11,322 nt of DNA from assembly GCA_020200675.1 (NCBI GenBank), contig JAIVIG010000027.1, positions 1 to 11,322 of the forward strand. Reading direction: 5' to 3'. This stretch comes from Actinomycetota bacterium. Lineage in GTDB: Bacteria > Actinomycetota > Rubrobacteria > Rubrobacterales > Rubrobacteraceae. Of this stretch, positions 6,377-11,322 are shown piece after piece. The notes under the pieces are model-generated. The model ran no database searches and was not told the origin of the DNA. It worked only from the letters and a program-made list of their open reading frames with translations. The first letter of the stretch is position 1; the number at the start of each line of letters is the position of its first letter. The translations under genes were made by a program, and so were the position numbers.

Positions 6377-7801
6377 ATGACCCGGTCATCACGCAAGGGC
6401 TACTCTGATCCTGAAGACAAGGACGGGACAGTCGCGGGATCTACGAGCGAGAACGGCGCCGGAACGGACGCGGTTCGCAAGGAGGCGCGCCCGACGGAAC
6501 CGGTGGAGTTGGACATAGTAGATCCGAACTTCATGGCTGAGGCCTACGATACCTACGCCGAGCTACGGGCGGAGGGGCCGGTGTCTCGCGTTCGATTCGC
6601 CGGCGGCGGGGAGGAGAAGGCGTCGGGCGACGGCGCCAAGGAGGAGCAGCCCGAGTTCTTCGGGCGCGAGACCTTCTTCGTGACCCACTACGACGAGGTG
6701 ATCTCGACCCTGCTCGACGGGCGCTTCTCGGTCGATCCTCGTTCGGCGATGTCGCCGGAGAAGTTGGAGCAGCAGCCCGCGATGCCGGAGGAGTTCCGGC
6801 CGCTCTCCCGGAGCATCCTGTTGTTAGATCCACCCGACCACACGCGCCTGCGCAAGCTAGTCCAGCCGAGCTTCACGGGGCGGGCCATGCAAGCGTTGCG
6901 GGGGAGCATTCAGGAGGTCGTGGACGATCTCCTGGACCAGGCCGAGCGCGAGGCCGCCGAGCGCGGCGAGGCGGCGCCTGACCGGAGGATGGACCTGATC
7001 GAGGCGTTCGCCTACCCGTTCCCGGTGGCGGTCATCGGGGACATGCTCGGCATCCCGCGCGAGGACCGCGAGACGATCCGGGGTTGGACGGAGAACCTTC
7101 TGCGCGTAGACCGCTTCCGGGGCGGGGAGGTGGACGAGGAGACCCGGGCGGGGCTGCAGGATTTCGTCGCCTACCTCAAGGACCTCTTCGAGCGTAAGCG
7201 CCGGGCGCCGGCGGACGACATGATCAGCCGTCTGGTCCGGGCAGGGGAGGACGGCGGCGAGGCCATGGACGAGGACGAGACCCTCGGGGCGGTCTTTCTC
7301 ATGTACCTTGCCGGGCACGTGACCACGCTCAACCTAGTGGGCAACGGCGTCGTCGCCCTGCTGACCTACCCCGAGCAGCTGGCGAAGCTCCGGGCCGATC
7401 CCGAGCTGGCCAAGGGGGTAGTCGAGGAGACGCTACGCTACTGGGGGCCGGTGGACTTCCTGGCCCGACGCATCGCCAAGGAGGACGTCGAGGTGGCCGG
7501 AACGACGATACCGGCGGGGGAGCAGGCGGCGGTCGGGCTGGCCGCGGCCAACCGAGATCCCGAGCGGTTCGCGAACCCCGACGTCTTCGACATCACCCGC
7601 GCCGATGCCAACCGACACCTCGCCTTCGGGAAGGGCATCCACGCCTGCCTGGGGGCGCCGCTGGCGCGGATCGAGGGTCAGGTGGCGTTCGAGACGCTGT
7701 TTCGGCGGTACCCGGATCTGCGGCTCGCGGTCCCGGGCGAGGAGGTGCGCTGGGGCGGCAGCTTCCTGCGCGGGTTCGCGCGACTGCCGGTCCTGTTCTA
7801 A
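6377..7801 (+). CDS. Cytochrome P450 with atypical I-helix
   Basis: A 474-residue soluble bacterial P450 with no membrane anchor. Diagnostic parts are the C-helix HTRLRK (155-160), the I-helix AGHVTT (312-317), the ExxR motif ETLR (351-354) and the heme loop FGKGIHACLG (417-426) with ligand Cys424. The usual I-helix pattern is [AG]Gx[DE]T[TS]; here the acid is Val315 (codon GTG), so half of the acid-alcohol pair used in oxygen activation is missing. A hydrophilic N-terminal extension of about 40 residues and a charged insertion near 76-96 add to the usual 400-420 residues. P450s insert oxygen into small molecules using electrons from ferredoxin or similar partners; no redox partner gene is in this window. 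ATG 6377 follows AAGGAGG at 5 nt and a clear promoter. It is first in a likely operon with the regulator and phosphotransferase-like genes. The substrate cannot be predicted. Confidence 0.95.
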   Translation: MTRSSRKGYSDPEDKDGTVAGSTSENGAGTDAVRKEARPTEPVELDIVDPNFMAEAYDTYAELRAEGPVSRVRFAGGGEEKASGDGAKEEQPEFFGRETFFVTHYDEVISTLLDGRFSVDPRSAMSPEKLEQQPAMPEEFRPLSRSILLLDPPDHTRLRKLVQPSFTGRAMQALRGSIQEVVDDLLDQAEREAAERGEAAPDRRMDLIEAFAYPFPVAVIGDMLGIPREDRETIRGWTENLLRVDRFRGGEVDEETRAGLQDFVAYLKDLFERKRRAPADDMISRLVRAGEDGGEAMDEDETLGAVFLMYLAGHVTTLNLVGNGVVALLTYPEQLAKLRADPELAKGVVEETLRYWGPVDFLARRIAKEDVEVAGTTIPAGEQAAVGLAAANRDPERFANPDVFDITRADANRHLAFGKGIHACLGAPLARIEGQVAFETLFRRYPDLRLAVPGEEVRWGGSFLRGFARLPVLF

Positions 7802-7866
7802 GGCAGCGGCTGGCCTGTGGCCCGGCCTTCTGATCGTTCGAGGTCAAAAAAGGTAGGGGAGGTTGC

Positions 7867-8352
7867 GTGAGGGAGGATCAGCTGCAGTACGTCGAGGATT
7901 TTGGGCTGCTCTTCGAGCAGTTCGGGAAGCCGCGGATGGTTGGCCGGGTGCTGGGGGTGTTGCTGGTCTCCGGATGGGAAGAGCTTTCGGCGGAGGAGTT
8001 GGCGGATATTCTACGCGCTAGCCGGGGGTCCATAAGCTCGGCTACGCGGACGCTTGTCCAGAGCGGGCTGGTGCAGCGGGTGAGCCGGCCCGGCGAGCGG
8101 CGCGACTACTTTCGGGTCAGGCCCGGAGCGTGGAACGAGCTGATGCGGGAACGGATGGTCCAGGTTTACGCCTTGCGCGAGATGGCCGAGCGCGGGCTGA
8201 GCGTTTTGGATGCCGTCGACCCGTATGAACCGGAGGCGCGTCGCGGGCTCGAAGAGATGCGCGACTTCTACGCCTACTGGGAGCGGGAGCTGCCCGCCGT
8301 CCTGGAGCGGTGGGAGCAACAAAACACGATCATCGAAGGTCAGGGGACATGA
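7867..8352 (+). CDS. GbsR/MarR-family transcriptional regulator
   Basis: A 161-residue protein. The N-terminal helix (YVEDFGLLFEQFGKPRMVGRVLG) is typical of the GbsR branch of MarR-like regulators. A winged helix-turn-helix follows at about 41-86, with recognition helix SRGSISSATRTLVQSGLV (52-69) and a wing containing RPGERRDYFRV. The C-terminal half is helical and should form the dimer and ligand-sensing part. Start GTG 7867 has GGGGAGG at 4 nt. It lies 65 bases after the P450 and overlaps the next gene by four bases (ATGA), so it is translationally coupled to the phosphotransferase-like gene. The 65-base gap holds a GGCC/GGCC mini-hairpin but no promoter that I could support. It probably controls its own operon, perhaps through the TGAAA half-sites upstream of the P450. 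The family is clear; the ligand is unknown. Confidence 0.9.
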   Translation: MREDQLQYVEDFGLLFEQFGKPRMVGRVLGVLLVSGWEELSAEELADILRASRGSISSATRTLVQSGLVQRVSRPGERRDYFRVRPGAWNELMRERMVQVYALREMAERGLSVLDAVDPYEPEARRGLEEMRDFYAYWERELPAVLERWEQQNTIIEGQGT

Positions 8353-9860
8353 CCTACACAACCTGGTTTGACGAGATACGCAAAGACGACGTTGCGCTCG
8401 TGGGCGGTAAGGGCGCGAACCTTGGCGAACTGAGCCACGCGGGACTGCCCGTACCGCCCGGCTTCGTCGTCGGCACTGGAGCGTACGATGCTTTCGTGGA
8501 GGCGGGCGGAATCAAAGAAGAAATCGTGGGCCTCGCCTCGCAGCCGGACGACTCGGATGCGTTCGAGGTGGCCGCGCAGAAGATCCGAGCGCTGTTCGCT
8601 CGGGGCACTATCCCGGACGAGGTGGCCGACGAAATTCGCGCCGCCTACGATCGGCTGTCGGGCGCGAACGGGCAGGTCGCCGTTGCCGTACGTTCCTCGG
8701 CCACCGCCGAGGACCTGCCCGGAGCGAGCTTCGCCGGCCAGCAGGAGACCTACCTCAACGTTCGCGACGCCGGGGCGTTGATGGAGGCGGTGAAGTCTTG
8801 CTGGGCGAGCCTCTGGACGGCGCGAGCGATGGCTTACCGGGCGCGCCAGGGCATAGACCCGGCGTCCGTCAGCCTGGCGGTGGTCGTGCAGCAGATGGTG
8901 CCTGCCGAGGCGGCCGGGATGTTGTTTACCGCCGACCCCGTGGGCGGCCGGCGCGACCGGGTAATTATCAACGCGACCTGGGGACTGGGCGAAGCGGTGG
9001 TCGGTGGGCGGGTAACGCCGGATACGCTGGTAGTGGACAAGGCCGGCGGGCGTGTGATCTCCAGCGAAATTGCCGACAAAGAGGTCATGACCGTCTACAC
9101 GGAGGAGGGCACCGGGGAGCGTCCCGTGCCGGAGGCGCGGCGCCGGCAGCCGGTGCTCGACGACGGAGCGGCGGCGGAGCTGGTCCGCTACGGCGCGCGG
9201 GTCGAGGATCTGTACGGAACTCCGCAGGACATCGAGTGGGCGCTGGGGAATGGCGGGTTCGCGATCCTGCAGGCCCGACCGATCACCAACCTGTCGCCTG
9301 CACCGCTGGATGACGTGCGCTGGGAGCCACCCTTCCCCGGTTCCGCCTGGTGGCGTCGGCTTTATGGACCGGCCGATATTCGCCACCGTCAACGGCTACG
9401 CTTATCTGCGGGCCGACTACAAGCTCGGGTGGACCGGGTTCCCGAAGATGCTGCGCGCCCTGATCGACGAGTTTCGGGTGTTGTTCGGGGGAAAGACGTC
9501 GGCGTTCTGGCGCGAGCGAGCGCTCCCTTCCTACCTGAACACCATCGAGCGGTGGAAGGGGTTGGACCCGTCCGACGCTCCCGACGAGCGGCTGCTGGCC
9601 GGCGTGCGCGAGCTGGCCCTGGAGGACGCCCGCTACTGGTTCGCCTGCGCCCTGATGATAGCCCGCGCGAAGGTTACGGACGGGCTGCTGGGCTACTTTC
9701 TGGCGAAGGCGGCGCCCCACCGCGCCCTGACGAGCGGTATGTATTTGCGCGGCTTCCCGTCCCCGACGGTGGACGCCGAGACCGAGCTGGAGGTGTTGGC
9801 CGGGCGGGTTCGCGGTTCGGAGGAGCTGCGGAGCCTCGTCGCCGACACGCCCGCCGCTGA
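8349..9860 (+). CDS. N-terminal ATP-grasp fragment of phosphotransferase/PEP synthase-like enzyme
   Basis: ATG 8349 overlaps the regulator's stop (ATGA); an upstream in-frame GTG at 8310 lies inside the regulator gene and is less likely. Of the 503 residues read, about the first 337 are genuine: a PEP/pyruvate-binding ATP-grasp domain with VGGKGANLGEL (Lys21), VRSSATAEDLPGASFAGQQ (Arg115), a TADPVGGRRD segment and ILQARPIT (Gln308, Arg310). These positions closely match the ATP-binding Lys22, Arg117, Gln309 and Arg311 that I recall for Listeria rifampicin phosphotransferase; PEP synthases share much of this pattern. After about 9357 the frame reads into Arg-rich, low-complexity sequence of no recognisable family until a TGA at 9858, which marks it as out of frame. 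Alone it should bind ATP but lacks the phosphohistidine domain. Confidence 0.75.
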   Translation: MTYTTWFDEIRKDDVALVGGKGANLGELSHAGLPVPPGFVVGTGAYDAFVEAGGIKEEIVGLASQPDDSDAFEVAAQKIRALFARGTIPDEVADEIRAAYDRLSGANGQVAVAVRSSATAEDLPGASFAGQQETYLNVRDAGALMEAVKSCWASLWTARAMAYRARQGIDPASVSLAVVVQQMVPAEAAGMLFTADPVGGRRDRVIINATWGLGEAVVGGRVTPDTLVVDKAGGRVISSEIADKEVMTVYTEEGTGERPVPEARRRQPVLDDGAAAELVRYGARVEDLYGTPQDIEWALGNGGFAILQARPITNLSPAPLDDVRWEPPFPGSAWWRRLYGPADIRHRQRLRLSAGRLQARVDRVPEDAARPDRRVSGVVRGKDVGVLARASAPFLPEHHRAVEGVGPVRRSRRAAAGRRARAGPGGRPLLVRLRPDDSPREGYGRAAGLLSGEGGAPPRPDERYVFARLPVPDGGRRDRAGGVGRAGSRFGGAAEPRRRHARR

Positions 9861-10971
9861 TCTGCCCGAGGCGCTCGAAGGCACGCCGACCGGCCGCGAC
9901 TGGCTTACCGCTTTCGCGCGGTATCTCGACCGGTACGGCCACCAGATCTACAACCTGGACTTCGTCGTGCCCACGCAGGCCGATGACCCGCTGCCGGTTC
10001 TGTTGAGCCTCAAAGCGATGGTGGGACAACCCGAGGGAGACCCGCGAGCTCGCCAACGGGCCATCGTGGCCGAGCGGGAGGCGCGCGTAGAAGAGACAAC
10101 GAGGTCCTTCGATCCTCTCCGCCGGCAGCTATTCCGTCTCCTGCTCGGCTGGGCGCAGCGCTTCGGACCGGAACGGGAGCAGGCGCTCTTCTACATGGGA
10201 GCCGGCTGGCCCACCCTGCGGCGGCTGGCGCTCGAGTTGGGGCGGCGGCTGGTCGAGAGTGGATCGTTGCTAGAAGCCGACGACGTGTTCTTTCTCCAAA
10301 CCCCCGAGATAGAGGCGGCCATCGCAGCGCGGGTGACTGGCCAGAACAGGTCCGATCTCGCGCGCCAGGCGCGCGAGCGGCGCGAACTGCGCGAGGCCCG
10401 TAAGCGGCTTCACCCGCCGCCGGTGGTACCGCCAGACCATAAGTTGCGCTTCGGTCCGTTCGACATGTCGCCCTGGGAGACGCAACGGCACAACGAACCG
10501 GCCGGCGCGGTCCTGCGTGGCTTCGCCGTTAGCCCCGGACAGGTGACCGCTCCCGCCAGCGTCATCTGCTCGTCGGCGGACTTCTTGCAGATGGAGCCGG
10601 GCACGATCCTGGTGTGCTCTACCACGACCCCGGCGTGGACGCCGCTCTTCTCCCAGGCGCGTGGGCTGGTGACCGACGTCGGAGGCATCCTGGCCCACGG
10701 CTCGATCGTGGCGCGCGAGTACGGTATCCCAGCCGTCCTGGGCACTGGCATCGCGACCACACGCATCAAATCCGGCCAGAATATCCGTGTCGATGGCGAT
10801 GCCGGCACGGTCACGCTTCTGGGCGGGACGGATGAGGCGGACGCCGGGCGACCCTCGCCACAACCCGTAGCACGTAGTCTCCCGAGCGCAAAAACGGTTG
10901 CGCTCTCTGCTCTGGCCGCCGGAGCGATGGTCGTGGCCGCTGCCTGGTGGAGGAACCAGAGGCAGAACTAG
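9364..10971 (+). CDS. C-terminal substrate and phosphohistidine fragment of the same enzyme, with membrane tail
   Basis: The frame is open from an ATG at 9250, but 9250-9360 only re-reads the ATP-grasp end in the wrong frame. ATG 9364 is the first start in protein-like sequence and has no good ribosome binding site. Read from there it has 535 residues: a mostly helical middle domain (RYGHQIYNLDF at 190-200, then PLPVLLSLKAM and DDVFFLQTPE) and a mobile swivelling domain with GGILAHGSIVAREYGIPAV. His445 in that motif is the residue that carries phosphate between ATP and substrate in PEP synthase and rifampicin phosphotransferase. The last 27 residues form a hydrophobic helix (about 509-529) followed by RNQRQN, which looks like a tail anchor and is unusual for these soluble enzymes. 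Enzyme family is clear; whether this piece is made on its own is doubtful. Confidence 0.75.
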   Translation: MDRPIFATVNGYAYLRADYKLGWTGFPKMLRALIDEFRVLFGGKTSAFWRERALPSYLNTIERWKGLDPSDAPDERLLAGVRELALEDARYWFACALMIARAKVTDGLLGYFLAKAAPHRALTSGMYLRGFPSPTVDAETELEVLAGRVRGSEELRSLVADTPAADLPEALEGTPTGRDWLTAFARYLDRYGHQIYNLDFVVPTQADDPLPVLLSLKAMVGQPEGDPRARQRAIVAEREARVEETTRSFDPLRRQLFRLLLGWAQRFGPEREQALFYMGAGWPTLRRLALELGRRLVESGSLLEADDVFFLQTPEIEAAIAARVTGQNRSDLARQARERRELREARKRLHPPPVVPPDHKLRFGPFDMSPWETQRHNEPAGAVLRGFAVSPGQVTAPASVICSSADFLQMEPGTILVCSTTTPAWTPLFSQARGLVTDVGGILAHGSIVAREYGIPAVLGTGIATTRIKSGQNIRVDGDAGTVTLLGGTDEADAGRPSPQPVARSLPSAKTVALSALAAGAMVVAAAWWRNQRQN

Positions 10972-11149
10972 ACGGCGTGGATCTAAGGACAGGGTGGAGG
11001 CAACCGTCTATAGGAAGCTCGATGCGTACTGTAGATGAAGCGGGGAGCACCAGAAGACGTATACAGTGCGGTCCCGCGACGCCTGGATGACGCGACGTCG
11101 TGGGGGCGATCGTTGCTCTTTGGGGGCTGTGTCTTGTTAACATCGGGCG
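10972..11149. other. Intergenic region after the P450 operon
   Basis: 178 bases without a supported gene. It contains CGCGACG twice (11075-11081 and 11091-11097) and the short palindrome CGACGTCG (11093-11100). I found no hairpin followed by a T-run, so no terminator is called for the operon. Confidence 0.5.
11138..11143 (+). promoter_or_regulatory. Candidate -10 box (TAACAT) for a leaderless nucleoside hydrolase mRNA
   Basis: TAACAT fits the TANNNT form of bacterial -10 boxes and lies 6 nt before GTG 11150, so transcription would begin at or next to the start codon. There is no clear ribosome binding site. TTGCTC (11113-11118) could be a -35, though its 19-base spacing is long. Confidence 0.4.
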
Positions 11150-11322
11150 GTGATTCCTATACCAGTGATACTGGACGTAGACCCCGGCCACGACGACGCG
11201 CTGGCGCTCATGCTCGCCTGCGGTGCGCCGGAGCTGGAGGTACGGGCGGTGACGACGGTGGCGGGGAACGTGTCGTTGGAGAAGACCACCAGGAATGCTC
11301 TCAAGGTTCTGGCCCTGATCGG
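11150..11322 (+). CDS. Inosine/uridine-preferring nucleoside hydrolase (N-terminal part; continues beyond window)
   Basis: 57 codons are visible before the window ends. The protein opens with VILDVDPGHDDALAL, the DxDPGxDDA calcium and ribose-binding signature of the IUNH family (Asp9, Asp11, Asp15 and Asp16 here), and continues with TTVAGNVSLEKTTRNAL, which holds the conserved Asn40. These enzymes cleave nucleosides to base and ribose in salvage pathways. A stop codon lies in frame at 11138-11140, so the start must be downstream of it; GTG 11150 is the first candidate and leaves a normal short N-terminus before the signature. It probably starts a separate transcription unit from the P450 operon. 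Family is certain; nucleoside preference is not readable from this part. Confidence 0.9.
   Translation, partial: MIPIPVILDVDPGHDDALALMLACGAPELEVRAVTTVAGNVSLEKTTRNALKVLALI

Larger units (their letters stand above)
8349..10971 (+). pseudogene. Rifampicin phosphotransferase/PEP synthase-like gene, frame-broken near 9345-9366
   Basis: Two reading frames together encode one enzyme of the PEP-utilizing family: an N-terminal ATP-grasp domain in one frame, and the substrate and phosphohistidine domains in the +1 frame. In frame one, protein-like sequence continues through WEPPFPGSAWWRR (about 9357). In the other frame it resumes at about 9364 with MDRPIFATVNGYAYLRAD. A one-base insertion or a deletion of 3n+2 bases would explain this. 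The linker motif I expect in this family just after the Trp/Arg-rich segment (like VLPGPVTPLTW) is missing, which favours a deletion. From memory, Listeria RPH has about 514 residues between its Arg311 and catalytic His825; the equivalent distance here is about 473. A sequencing error plus natural length variation is the main alternative. The break falls between domains, so two separate chains are also conceivable. Confidence 0.7.

Noticed and set aside
7802..7866. GGCC-TGT-GGCC mini-hairpin between P450 and regulator
   Set aside because: Four-pair stem in GC-rich DNA with no T-run next to it; more likely chance than a terminator or attenuator.
9357..9366. Programmed +1 frameshift at CTTT
   Set aside because: Resembles the prfB slip codon but has no following stop codon and no visible internal SD at the right distance; a mutation or sequencing error explains it better.
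8340..9392. 350-codon minus-strand frame opposite the ATP-grasp fragment
   Set aside because: Antisense of a conserved domain; low-complexity Arg/Gly/His-rich sequence.

Overview
The window is GC-rich, with strong G/C preference at third codon positions, SD-type ribosome binding sites, and frequent GTG/TTG starts and ATGA gene overlaps. This fits a high-GC Gram-positive lineage. The protein families and style suggest a deep-branching actinobacterium such as Rubrobacter, but that is inference: no rRNA or tRNA is present to confirm it. No tRNA, rRNA, insertion sequence or CRISPR array was seen.

Region 1 (1-2512, +): the C-terminal part of a MacB/FtsX-type ABC permease, followed one base later by its ATPase. 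The ATPase is unusual in carrying an N-terminal RodZ-like helix-turn-helix joined by a Pro/Gln-rich linker made of five-residue repeats. Region 2 (2577-3265, +): two small, translationally coupled, unrecognised membrane proteins (about 4 and 2 membrane helices). Region 3 (3292-6045, -): a convergent 917-residue protein combining a complete ADP-forming acyl-CoA synthetase (CoA-binding, ligase and ATP-grasp parts, both expected histidines present) with a C-terminal GNAT acetyltransferase, the Pat/PatZ architecture.

Region 4 (6046-6376): a divergent intergenic region with a good sigma70-type promoter (TTGACT-N16-TATACT) reading rightward, repeated TGAAA/TTTCA half-sites over the -35, a perfect 7-bp inverted repeat and an 8-bp direct repeat. 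Region 5 (6377-10971, +): an apparent operon of a cytochrome P450 (valine in place of the I-helix acid), a GbsR/MarR-type regulator, and a rifampicin phosphotransferase/PEP-synthase-like enzyme. The enzyme's reading frame is broken between the ATP-grasp domain and the substrate domain, and its C-terminus ends in a predicted membrane anchor. Region 6 (10972-11322): an intergenic stretch, then the start of a nucleoside hydrolase that may be expressed from a leaderless transcript.

The P450-regulator-phosphotransferase set is the most system-like part. A regulated oxidase plus ATP-dependent phosphotransferase would suit modification of a small molecule such as an antibiotic or other xenobiotic. 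The frame break means the phosphotransferase may be inactive in this strain unless it is a sequencing error.
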